NCBI GenBank assembly: GCA_020724725.1
Contig: DYGL01000003.1
Coordinates: 1-51,108 of the forward strand
DNA length: 51,108 nucleotides
Reading direction: 5' to 3'
DNA from: Candidatus Microgenomatus sp.
Lineage (GTDB): Bacteria > Patescibacteriota > Microgenomatia > UBA1400 > PJMF01
The notes under the pieces were generated by a model that ran no database searches, was not told the DNA's origin, and worked only from the letters and a program-made list of their open reading frames with translations. Position 1 is the first letter of the stretch; each line of letters starts with the position of its first letter. Positions 30,761 to 39,434 of this stretch are shown here, piece by piece. The position numbers and the translations under genes were made by a program.

Positions 30761-30766
30761 ATTATA
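30761..30766 (-). promoter_or_regulatory. -10 element (TATAAT) upstream of the riboswitch-like RNA
   Basis: Exact TATAAT on minus strand, 20 nt before the aptamer closing stem; no clear -35. Confidence 0.5.
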
Positions 30767-30782
30767 GAATCAATCATTAAAA

Positions 30783-31637
30783 TTAAAACTCAAACCCCTT
30801 CATCTTCTCCTTTAACCTGGAAAAAACTTTATCTCTAAAAGAAATGCTATTGAAAAAAGCTTGAGTAAGGCTCAAGGAAAAATTTTCCTGACCAAAAACT
30901 AATTGACGATATTTCTTTTGCAAAACAAAAAATAATTGATTTAAAAGAGAAAATGATTTTTTAACTCTGTATCGTCCGAATTTATAATTATCATAAAAAA
31001 ACAAATAATTTTTCAACCAAGGATTAGCATTTAAAAATTGTTTTTTAAAATCGGCCACGTCATAAACAAAATTCATTTGCAAAATCTCATAAGCCTCATA
31101 CAAGCTTCTTCTCTCTTCGCTGATTACTAAATCATTCTCATCCAGCCACAAGTTGAGGCACCAAGCATTACTGTTTTCCTTTTCTGGTCTCTTATCCTTT
31201 AATTTAGTCAGTAAAATCAAAATAAAGCGAGTTAACCACAAAGTATTGTGTTGACAAATGATCATAAAATCTAAATCATCGTCTTTTTGAGCATTATCAA
31301 CGGCTGTAGAGCCAGTCAGAACCACAGCTTTAACAAAAGGCACTTTTTTGATCAAATCAACAAAGTTTTGAATTTCTTTCTTTTTGATCGAAATGAATTT
31401 AGCTCTTTGCAGACGATTTTCTAAATCTCTTTTTTTTAAGAAAAAATATTGTCCATCACTTTGAATTAAAGATTGGCTAATCAATTTTCTTAATGAATTT
31501 TCTATTTTTTTTGAAGAAATGAAAATTTTTTCTTGACCCTTAGCGAGACGCTCAAAAATTTCCTTTTTACTCAAAGCGAAAGAAAAACAACTGCTGTAAG
31601 CCAAAGTTAAAAATACTAAGCGATCTTGTTCATTCAT
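30783..31637 (-). CDS. Winged-helix-like N-terminus plus nucleotidyltransferase-fold protein
   Basis: VVLTGSTAVDNAQKDDDLDFMII matches NTase GS...DxD pattern; N-terminal region HTH-like. Confidence 0.65.
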   Translation of the reverse strand: MNEQDRLVFLTLAYSSCFSFALSKKEIFERLAKGQEKIFISSKKIENSLRKLISQSLIQSDGQYFFLKKRDLENRLQRAKFISIKKKEIQNFVDLIKKVPFVKAVVLTGSTAVDNAQKDDDLDFMIICQHNTLWLTRFILILLTKLKDKRPEKENSNAWCLNLWLDENDLVISEERRSLYEAYEILQMNFVYDVADFKKQFLNANPWLKNYLFFYDNYKFGRYRVKKSFSLLNQLFFVLQKKYRQLVFGQENFSLSLTQAFFNSISFRDKVFSRLKEKMKGFEF

Positions 31638-31671
31638 TACGCTCCTAAATATACGCTATAATCTCCAATAT

Positions 31672-32439
31672 ATGAAGATTTATTCTTGGAATGTTAATGG
31701 TATTCGAGCAGTTTTAAAAAAAGGCTTTCTATCTTGGATGGAAAAGACTGAAGCCGACATCGTCTGCTTACAAGAAACCAAGGCTTCACCCGACCAACTT
31801 TCTTTTGATTTGACTCAAATTGCCGACTACCAAAGTTATTTTGCTTGGGCAGAGAAAAAAGGTTACAGTGGAGTAGTTACTTACAGCAAAAAAGAACCTC
31901 AAAAAGTGCAAATTGGCCTCTTAGAAGACAAGTTTGACCGCGAAGGTCGCACTGTTATTACTTATTACAAAAACTTCGTTCTCTTTAACATCTATTTTCC
32001 CAATGGCAAAGCCTCACCAGAAAGACTCGCTTACAAAATGGCCTATTATGATTTCTTATTAAACTATCTAAAGGAATTATTAAAAACTGAAAAAAACATC
32101 GTCATCTGTGGCGACGTCAACACTGCTCACCAAGCCATTGACTTGGCTAGACCAAAGGAAAATGAGCAAATTTCTGGTTTTCTTAAAGAAGAAAGAGCTT
32201 GGATTGATCAGTTGCTGGAACTTGGTTTTATTGATACCTTTCGTCACTTAAATCAAGAAACAAGCAATCGCTACACTTGGTGGAGTCAGAGATCAGGAGC
32301 TAGAGCCAGAAATGTTGGCTGGAGAATTGATTATTTCTTTATTAGTCAAAATTTATTACCCCATCTGCGCCAAGCAGAAATTCATGAACAAGTCATGGGT
32401 TCTGACCATTGCCCAATTTCCATCGAACTTGAATTCTGA
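31672..32439 (+). CDS. xth: Exodeoxyribonuclease III (AP endonuclease)
   Basis: MKIYSWNVNGIRAVLKKGF, DIVCLQETKA, CGDVNTAH, WWSQRSGARARNVGWRIDYFF, GSDHCPI. Confidence 0.95.
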   Translation: MKIYSWNVNGIRAVLKKGFLSWMEKTEADIVCLQETKASPDQLSFDLTQIADYQSYFAWAEKKGYSGVVTYSKKEPQKVQIGLLEDKFDREGRTVITYYKNFVLFNIYFPNGKASPERLAYKMAYYDFLLNYLKELLKTEKNIVICGDVNTAHQAIDLARPKENEQISGFLKEERAWIDQLLELGFIDTFRHLNQETSNRYTWWSQRSGARARNVGWRIDYFFISQNLLPHLRQAEIHEQVMGSDHCPISIELEF

Positions 32440-32454
32440 TAAAATCAGGCCATT

Positions 32455-33048
32455 ATGCTAGATGAGAGATTTGTAATTTTAGGAGCTTTAATTTCCTTTT
32501 ATGGTGGCCTTAGTTACCTTCTTGATACTATCAAAGGTAAAAACAAACCCAACCGTGTAACTTGGTTTTTGTGGGCCTTAGCTCCCCTCATTGCCTTTAG
32601 CGCTGAGTTAGAAAAAGGAGTTGGTTTGACAGCTCTGATGACTTTTATGGCTGGCTTCAATCCTCTGATGATTTTAATCGCCTCTTTTGTAAACAAACAA
32701 TCCTACTGGAAACTAAATAAAATGGATTATGTTTATGGTTCTATTTCTATTTTTGCAATTATCATCTGGAAGATCACTGGCGAAGGTAACCTTGCCATTC
32801 TTTTTTCCATTTTGGCTGATGGTTTTGCTTCTATCCCAACAGTCATCAAATCTTATCGTCAACCAGAAACAGAAAGTAGCAATATTTATCTATTTGCTAT
32901 GATTAATGCTGGCATTGCCCTACTCACCATTAAAGACTGGACTTTTGCTCACTACAGCTTCCCTGCTTATATCTTTTTACTTTGTGCTTTGATTTATAGC
33001 TTGGTGAAATTTAAATGGGGTGTGAGACTAAAGGCCGAAGTAAAGTAA
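32455..33048 (+). CDS. Small multi-TM protein (possible PQ-loop-like)
   Basis: About 7 hydrophobic segments, GLSYLLDTIKGKNKPNRVTWFLWALAPLIAF. Confidence 0.6.
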   Translation: MLDERFVILGALISFYGGLSYLLDTIKGKNKPNRVTWFLWALAPLIAFSAELEKGVGLTALMTFMAGFNPLMILIASFVNKQSYWKLNKMDYVYGSISIFAIIIWKITGEGNLAILFSILADGFASIPTVIKSYRQPETESSNIYLFAMINAGIALLTIKDWTFAHYSFPAYIFLLCALIYSLVKFKWGVRLKAEVK

Positions 33049-34155
33049 AATTGAATCTAAAGTTTTTTGAATATCCTGTTCTTTGGCTGAGTCATTTTCT
33101 AAAATCCAAAGTTTACCCTGACCATATTTAGCAATGTCATCTTCCAAATGTTTTTTCTTATTAAGAAAATTATATTGACTTTGCAATCTTCTTTGAATTT
33201 GTTCTTGATTTAAGCCTCTACCAAGCAGGCGTTCTTGTTGAACTTTTTCACTAACCGATAAAAGAAGCATGTTGTAGTTCACCAACTGACTCATTGAAGC
33301 TTCAACCAGCAAAGCGGCATTAAGAAAAATCAAACCTTTTTTATCTTTAAGTTCGCGACGCAAACGCACCAGAATTGGAGTAGCCATGATTTCGTTAAGT
33401 TTTTTCAACTTTTCTTGATCAGCAAAAACAATTTCTCCCAAAACCTTACGATTAATACTACCATCGGCCTTGGCTACTTCAGCTCCAAAAAGATCAGTGA
33501 TTTGTTTGCGCACTAAGGCGTATTTTTCTTCCTGCAAATCTTCTTGAATTTGCCAAGACAAATGATCGAGCTCAATATTGTAGGCTTCAAGTCCTTTTTT
33601 TCTGGCCAACTCAAGCATTTTTTCTCCCACATAAGACTTGCCTGAACCAATTTCACCAGTCAAACCTACAAGATATTGACCACTAATTTTGGCTTCAACA
33701 CACTGTTTAACGTAAGCTGGCACGTAATCTTGGATCAAGCCTTGTTCACGTTGAATGTCTTTGACTGCACTAGAGCTAATGTGAGCTAACGAAGGTTTAG
33801 CAAATAAAATAAAGGTATCAATTCCTAATTGCTGACTTTCGCCTAAACTATGTAAACTCATTTCGTATTCAAAATCCTTGCTACTGCGCACTCCTTTGAC
33901 TATAACGTCAATGTTGTTTTCATAAGCAAAGTCAACCAACATGCCGGTAAAAGACATCACTTCTACATTTTTAAGAAATAATAAAGATTTTTTCGCCATC
34001 TGAGTTCTTTCCTCCAAGGAAAAGAGATAACTTTTGGCTGGATTGACACCAATTGCCACCACCAAACGATCAAAAATCTTGGCTGCTCGTTCAATAATGT
34101 CGAGATGACCATAAGTAATCGGATCACCAGAAAAAGCGTAAATAGCTGATTTCAT
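33028..34155 (-). CDS. coaD-coaE: Bifunctional phosphopantetheine adenylyltransferase / dephospho-CoA kinase (CoaD-CoaE fusion)
   Basis: MKSAIYAFSGDPITYGHLDIIERA...VKGVRSSKDFEYE...SSSAVKDI (CoaD) continuous with VGLTGEIGSGKSYVGEKM P-loop (CoaE). Confidence 0.88.
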   Translation of the reverse strand: MKSAIYAFSGDPITYGHLDIIERAAKIFDRLVVAIGVNPAKSYLFSLEERTQMAKKSLLFLKNVEVMSFTGMLVDFAYENNIDVIVKGVRSSKDFEYEMSLHSLGESQQLGIDTFILFAKPSLAHISSSAVKDIQREQGLIQDYVPAYVKQCVEAKISGQYLVGLTGEIGSGKSYVGEKMLELARKKGLEAYNIELDHLSWQIQEDLQEEKYALVRKQITDLFGAEVAKADGSINRKVLGEIVFADQEKLKKLNEIMATPILVRLRRELKDKKGLIFLNAALLVEASMSQLVNYNMLLLSVSEKVQQERLLGRGLNQEQIQRRLQSQYNFLNKKKHLEDDIAKYGQGKLWILENDSAKEQDIQKTLDSILLYFGL

Positions 34156-34179
34156 CACCTAAATTATAACATTGGTAAA

Positions 34180-36267
34180 CTAATCCAAAATAATGCGCGC
34201 ATCTAGAATTTTAACCCCATCTTCATTTGCTAATAGAGGGTTGATGTCCAGCTCTTTGATTTGAGGGAAATCACTCACTAACTGCGATAAACGACCCAAA
34301 GCATCAACAATTGCTTCCTGATTGACTGCTGGCAAACCTCTTACTCCAGTTAAAATTTTGTAGGCTCTTAGCTTTTGAATTAAATTAGTAGCATCAATTT
34401 TTTGAAGCGGAGCAAAAGCAAAAGCAACATCTTTTAAAACTTCAACGTAAATTCCACCCAAGCCGAACATTATCATCGTACCTAAAGAATTTTTATTGAT
34501 ACCCAAAATCAATTCTGTACCTTTATCCGCCATCTCCATCATTAAAATACCATCGATTTTGGCTTGAGGCTGATTTTTTTTGACCCTTTTAAGCATCATT
34601 TTTGTCTCACTGATAATATTTTTTTGATCAATATTTAAAGCAACTCCTCCAACATCACTTTTGTGTAAAATATCTTTAGAAACGACCTTAATTGCCACCG
34701 GTTTATCAAATTCCTTTACTCCGTTGATTATTTCTAAAGCAGAATTAGCTATAAATGATTTTAAAAGAGGAAAACCATAAGCACGCATCACCTCCAGCGC
34801 CTCTATCTCAATCAGGCTCTTCCTACCTTCTCTTTCTAAATTAGCGAAAATTTCTGCGACCCTGTCTTTATTTACTTCTTTGTAGTTTAAGTCTGCCTCA
34901 TTATTGGTTTTAATCCAATCATGAAACTTGGCAAATTTGGCCAAAGCCTTAGCAGTTGGTTCTGGAAAAGTAAGATTAGCAATTTTATTTTGACGCAAAA
35001 TTTGCACACCTTCTGCCACTAATTCTCTACCCATTAAACTAACTACAATTGGCTTTTGACTAATGGCGCGTATTTTAACAACTGCTTCAGCTACCTTGGC
35101 TGGCTCAGTCATTGATTGTGGAGTGAGTAGCACAATTAAAGCCTCAACCTCCTCTGCTTGCATTAAAATTCGAATTGCCTGTTCATAAACTTCACCCATC
35201 GCATCACCCAAAACATCAATTGGGTTGTGAACACTAGCTGAAGAAGGAAGAAAAGATTTTAGTTTTTGGGTTGTTGAATCAGTTAGTTTTGCCAACTCCA
35301 AACCATTTTCTATGACCGCATCAGTAGTCAAAACCCCAGGCCCACCAGCATTTGTAACAATGGCCACTTTCTTAACTTCTTGAATCTGATTGAGAGAGAA
35401 AACTTGGGCCAAATCAAAAAGCTCACTCACGCTAGAAGCACGAATAATACCAGCTTGATCAAATAAAGCCTGATAAGCACTGTCATCGCTGCTAAGAGAA
35501 CCAGTATGAGAAGCCACGGCCTTAGCGCCAGCATTAGTTTTGCCAGATTTAAGAACAATAATTGGCTTTGGATTATCTCCTCGATTCAAATCACGTAAAG
35601 TTTTAATAATTTCTGGAGCATTTTCCAAAGATTCTGCATAAATGCAAATAACTTTAGTCTTTGGATCATTATGTAGATATTTAATTAGCTCTAATTCTTT
35701 GAGCAAAGCTTTATTGCCTGTACTTAAAAATTTAGAAAAACCAATTCCCAGATTCTGGGCATAATCCAAAACGGCGGTACACAAAGCTCCACTTTGCGAA
35801 AGAAAAGCAATATCTCCAACCGGAGGCATAATCCCAGCAAAAGAAGCATTCATTTTCCATGAGGGATTGATGACTCCTAAACAATTTGGCCCAGCTAAAG
35901 TTATCTTCAGTTTCTGGCAGGTTGCAATTAATTCCTGCTCCAATTCATTCTGACCAACTTCTTTAAAGCCAGCAGAAATTACCAAAGCTGCTTTAGCCCC
36001 CTTAAGAGCGGCTTTTTCAATTTCTTGGCCAACTAAATTAGCCGGAATAGCTAAAATTGCCAAATCAATCTGACCTGGTAATTCTGCTACGCTGTGATAA
36101 GCACGTAAACCATGAAGAGAATCAATTTTGGGATTGATAGGATAAATTTGTCCAGCAAAACCTTGTTTGACCAAATTTTCAACAATATCATTGCCAACAG
36201 ATCTCTCTTTGCTTGAGGCTCCAATAATCGCAATTGCTCGTGGTTGAAAAAGAGCATCTAAACTCAT
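34180..36267 (-). CDS. ADP-forming acetate/acyl-CoA synthetase (fused alpha-beta)
   Basis: LFQPRAIAIIGASSKERSVGNDIVENL, ISAGFKEVG, GPNCLGVINP, VASHTGSLS, and C-terminal ATP-grasp KVVSKDILHKSDVGGV. Confidence 0.93.
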   Translation of the reverse strand: MSLDALFQPRAIAIIGASSKERSVGNDIVENLVKQGFAGQIYPINPKIDSLHGLRAYHSVAELPGQIDLAILAIPANLVGQEIEKAALKGAKAALVISAGFKEVGQNELEQELIATCQKLKITLAGPNCLGVINPSWKMNASFAGIMPPVGDIAFLSQSGALCTAVLDYAQNLGIGFSKFLSTGNKALLKELELIKYLHNDPKTKVICIYAESLENAPEIIKTLRDLNRGDNPKPIIVLKSGKTNAGAKAVASHTGSLSSDDSAYQALFDQAGIIRASSVSELFDLAQVFSLNQIQEVKKVAIVTNAGGPGVLTTDAVIENGLELAKLTDSTTQKLKSFLPSSASVHNPIDVLGDAMGEVYEQAIRILMQAEEVEALIVLLTPQSMTEPAKVAEAVVKIRAISQKPIVVSLMGRELVAEGVQILRQNKIANLTFPEPTAKALAKFAKFHDWIKTNNEADLNYKEVNKDRVAEIFANLEREGRKSLIEIEALEVMRAYGFPLLKSFIANSALEIINGVKEFDKPVAIKVVSKDILHKSDVGGVALNIDQKNIISETKMMLKRVKKNQPQAKIDGILMMEMADKGTELILGINKNSLGTMIMFGLGGIYVEVLKDVAFAFAPLQKIDATNLIQKLRAYKILTGVRGLPAVNQEAIVDALGRLSQLVSDFPQIKELDINPLLANEDGVKILDARIILD

Positions 36268-36308
36268 ATGTTACAAAAAAGATTGTAGCTAAAAAGAAAG
36301 ATAAAAGA

Positions 36309-36314
36309 TAGAAT
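36309..36314 (+). promoter_or_regulatory. -10-like element TAGAAT
   Basis: 7 nt before ATG 36322. Confidence 0.4.
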
Positions 36315-36321
36315 TGTTACT

Positions 36322-36576
36322 ATGAAAAACAAGCACAAACTAGTCCTAGAAAACCATGACACCATCTATGACGTTAGTAATTGGCTAGTTTTTAAGAAAA
36401 ATTTTTTAGCTGGCATTGCCCGTAGCGCTGGCTCATGGTTTTTTAACATTCTCGTCTTGCTGGTTTTAGCTTACATCTTGATTCCAGTTTTTGGTTCTTT
36501 CATGAATGAATTGAGCAACAAAATACCAAAGAACCTAAATGACATCGTCATCCAAATCGAAAAAAATGGCAATTAA
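36322..36576 (+). CDS. Small membrane protein
   Basis: 84 aa, one or two TM segments (SWFFNILVLLVLAYILIPVFGSFM). Confidence 0.65.
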   Translation: MKNKHKLVLENHDTIYDVSNWLVFKKNFLAGIARSAGSWFFNILVLLVLAYILIPVFGSFMNELSNKIPKNLNDIVIQIEKNGN

Positions 36577-37678
36577 TTTTTTTCTCCAAAGTAAAGATTT
36601 TGGCGGAGCTGAAAAATTCGCTCAAGATTTATTAATTGAATTGAGCAAACAAAAACAAAAAGTTTTTCTCTACACAACAAATCTAAATTTAATTAAGACA
36701 ATTGCTGAACAAAAAAATATTGTTGTAAAAAGAATTCCCTTTTACCTAGATTATGCTTCAAATCATAAAGGATTGTTAAAAAGTTTTTTACTCACTCCCT
36801 TGGCGGGAATTTATTATTTAAAAACTTTTTTGGAAATTAAAAGTCGTCAGGAAAAACAATTTATTTTTTGTTCTGGGTTTAGTGAAAAAATCATTCTTGG
36901 CCCACTGAGTAAATTTTTTTCTTTAAAAATTTTTTTCATAGAATATGGACCGCTTGAACCACTTTTTAAAAAACTTTATGGCATCCCAAAAATTCTTTAT
37001 TATCTTTTTGCCAAAAACCAAGCAGAAAAAATCATTGTTTCTTCAAAAAACACCCTAGAAGTTTTAAAAAATATTTTTCCTCAAAAAAAAATGATTTTTA
37101 TTCCTTGTGGCAGTTTAATTCGAAGTAATCACTTTAGACCAAATCAGATTGAAGATGGAGTTATCAGCGTAATTTCTAGACTAGAAAAAGGTAAAGGGCA
37201 AGATTTGGCAATCAGCGCTTTTAAACAAGTAGAAAGAGAATTTCCTAAAGCTAAGTTACAAATTATTGGTACCGGCAACTTTTACACAGAACTCAAAAAA
37301 CAAAGCCAAAACAATCCTCGCATCAAATTTTTAAAATATGTGGAAAAACCAGAATCACTAATTAAAAAAAGCGAAATTATCCTTTGCCCTTCCGTGTGGC
37401 CATTAGAGGGTTTCGGCTTAGTTGTAATTGAAGCCATGGCTCTTGGCAAGCCAATCGTGGCCTTCGATCGAGCTCCATATAATGAAATTTTAGAAAACAA
37501 AAAAAACTCACTGTTGGCTAAAGACAACGATATTAATGATTTGGCCAAAAAAATTATTTTTCTGATGAAAAATAAAGATTGGCAAAATAAATTGGCTAAA
37601 CAAGCCTATTTAGACTTTCAAAAAAAATACCAAATTTCACAAATTGCTAAACAATACTTAAAGCTTTTGGAGGATTAA
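36566..37678 (+). CDS. Glycosyltransferase family 4
   Basis: MAINFFLQSKDFGGAEKFAQDL...VISRLEKGKGQDLAISAF...EGFGLVVIEAMALGKPIVAFD; ATG 36566 preferred over 36539. Confidence 0.9.
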   Translation: MAINFFLQSKDFGGAEKFAQDLLIELSKQKQKVFLYTTNLNLIKTIAEQKNIVVKRIPFYLDYASNHKGLLKSFLLTPLAGIYYLKTFLEIKSRQEKQFIFCSGFSEKIILGPLSKFFSLKIFFIEYGPLEPLFKKLYGIPKILYYLFAKNQAEKIIVSSKNTLEVLKNIFPQKKMIFIPCGSLIRSNHFRPNQIEDGVISVISRLEKGKGQDLAISAFKQVEREFPKAKLQIIGTGNFYTELKKQSQNNPRIKFLKYVEKPESLIKKSEIILCPSVWPLEGFGLVVIEAMALGKPIVAFDRAPYNEILENKKNSLLAKDNDINDLAKKIIFLMKNKDWQNKLAKQAYLDFQKKYQISQIAKQYLKLLED

Positions 37679-38440
37679 AAATCTATGTCTCCTGAATTGG
37701 TCTTTTATTTCTTTGATTAAAAACTTTTGCAAAATTTGTGGATATTTTTTTTTCAAAAAATCTATCGTGTGTGATTCATGAACTTCTAAGAAAATTTTAC
37801 CGTTTTGACTTAAAAAGTCTCCATCTATTATCTGATCAATCAACTCAGCAATTAAAACAAAGCCATCTTCTCCGCCGTCCAAAGCTAAGTTGGGCTCATA
37901 ATCTTTAACGCTCTTGTCCAAATTCATCATTAAACTAGAAGGAATATATGGCAAATTGGCCGCAATTAGATTGAATTTTTGTTTTGACAGATCATTCAAT
38001 AAATCACTAATTAAAAATTCAACTAAAAAAGGTAATTTTTTAGGAAACAATCTAAATAAATTTTCTTTAGCTACAGACAATGCTTCACTTGAGATGTCAG
38101 CAAGCAAGAATTTTTCTACCAAAAAATTTTTTTTATGAGATTTTAGTAAAAAATCCAAAAAAGATAGACTGATTACTCCACTCCCAACACCAACTTCTAA
38201 ATATGATATTTTTTCTTCTAAAGAATTGACAAAATTCTTCATTAGATCAACCAACTCTTCTGTTTCTACTCTAGGTATCAAAACATTTCGATTTATTTTA
38301 AACTCAAGATTTTTAAACTCCACAAAACCAGTTAAATATTCAACTGGTAAGTCACCTTTTGTAAGTAGGTCTGCTTCTTGCAAGCTATACTTAAGTAACT
38401 GGTTACGCTCGTAAATACTTAGTTTTCTAGATTTATTCAT
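37658..38440 (-). CDS. prmC: Peptide chain release factor N5-glutamine methyltransferase-like
   Basis: VEYLTGFVEFKNLEFKINRNVLIPRVETEELVD, YLEVGVGSGVISLS, AANLPYIPSS; start likely ATG 38440 (MNKSRK) rather than 38509. Confidence 0.88.
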   Translation of the reverse strand: MNKSRKLSIYERNQLLKYSLQEADLLTKGDLPVEYLTGFVEFKNLEFKINRNVLIPRVETEELVDLMKNFVNSLEEKISYLEVGVGSGVISLSFLDFLLKSHKKNFLVEKFLLADISSEALSVAKENLFRLFPKKLPFLVEFLISDLLNDLSKQKFNLIAANLPYIPSSLMMNLDKSVKDYEPNLALDGGEDGFVLIAELIDQIIDGDFLSQNGKIFLEVHESHTIDFLKKKYPQILQKFLIKEIKDQFRRHRFLILQKL

Positions 38441-38519
38441 GAAAATTGTGACTTGTAAAATTTCTATTATTAATGCATATTGTAATCCATATAAAGTATA
38501 AATATTCAAAGAAAGGAAT

Positions 38520-38552
38520 AATTTAGTTTTTTAAGCGAAATAAAACTAAATT
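38520..38552 (+). repeat. 11-bp perfect inverted repeat in 5' region of DsbA-like gene
   Basis: AATTTAGTTTT (38520-38530) / AAAACTAAATT (38542-38552), 11-nt loop; 11 nt before ATG. Confidence 0.75.
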
Positions 38553-38563
38553 ACGACCGAAAG

Positions 38564-39385
38564 ATGGCAAAAAAAACCCAAGCAAAGGAAGTTGCGCAGG
38601 TTGCAGACAGGTTTTCTTTTCAAGCTTTTAGTAGCTTCGTCAACACCAACTTCTCTCTAATTATTATTTTGGTAATGGCCTTTGTTTTAGGCTTTTTAAG
38701 TGGTTCGCTTTGGACTGAAAATAGAATTTTAAAAAGTGGCGGAGGTGTTGCTTTAAATGACACTTCTGCAGCGGAAGCTGCTGCTGCCGAGGCTGCTGCA
38801 AAAAAACTTGAGCAAGTTCCAGCTTTCGATCCAAAAACCGATCATTTTAGAGGTAATAAAGATGCTGAGGTTGTTATGATTGAATACTCAGATTTTGAGT
38901 GTCCATATTGTAATCGTTTCCACCCCACCATGCTTCAGGTAATGGAAGAGTATGGCGACAAAGTAGCTTGGGTCTATAGACATTTCCCACTTTCCTTTCA
39001 TCCTAATGCTCAGCCTTTGGCCGAAGCTAGTGAATGTGTGGCTACTTATGGTGGTAGCGATGCTTTCTGGAAGTTTTCAGACAGTGTTTACGAAAAAATG
39101 GGTGACGGCACCATTTATGGTAGCAATCCTGAAGCCAAAAAAGTCAGCACTGAGATGATGGTTTCTTTAGCCACTGCAGCCGGAGCCAATGGTGCTCAAG
39201 TCAAAGCTTGCATTGACAGCAAAGAAATGAGTCAAAAAGTCAAAGACTCTCAAGCTGGTGGTAGCAAAGCTGGTGTAACTGGCACTCCAGGCACCATCAT
39301 TGTTAGTAAAAAAGGTGGTTTTGATCTAGTTCCAGGAGCTTTACCCTTCGAACAAGTTGAGGTCATGTTAGGAGAACACCTTTAA
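38564..39385 (+). CDS. Membrane-anchored DsbA-family thioredoxin-fold oxidoreductase
   Basis: N-terminal TM, YSDFECPYCNRFHPTM active site CPYC, GVTGTPGTII cis-Pro loop. Confidence 0.92.
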   Translation: MAKKTQAKEVAQVADRFSFQAFSSFVNTNFSLIIILVMAFVLGFLSGSLWTENRILKSGGGVALNDTSAAEAAAAEAAAKKLEQVPAFDPKTDHFRGNKDAEVVMIEYSDFECPYCNRFHPTMLQVMEEYGDKVAWVYRHFPLSFHPNAQPLAEASECVATYGGSDAFWKFSDSVYEKMGDGTIYGSNPEAKKVSTEMMVSLATAAGANGAQVKACIDSKEMSQKVKDSQAGGSKAGVTGTPGTIIVSKKGGFDLVPGALPFEQVEVMLGEHL

Positions 39386-39406
39386 ACTCTAAGTTAAAAA
39401 ATTATT

Positions 39407-39433
39407 AAACCGCGAGCCAAAAACTCGCGGTTT
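39407..39433. terminator. Bidirectional rho-independent terminator
   Basis: AAACCGCGAG-CCAAAAA-CTCGCGGTTT 10-bp stem followed by T-run on + strand, A-run upstream for minus strand; between convergent genes. Confidence 0.92.
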
Positions 39434-39434
39434 T

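Noticed and set aside
38761-38810. Ala/Glu low-complexity stretch (AAEAAAAEAAAKK) in the DsbA-like protein
   Set aside because: Typical linker between TM anchor and thioredoxin domain.
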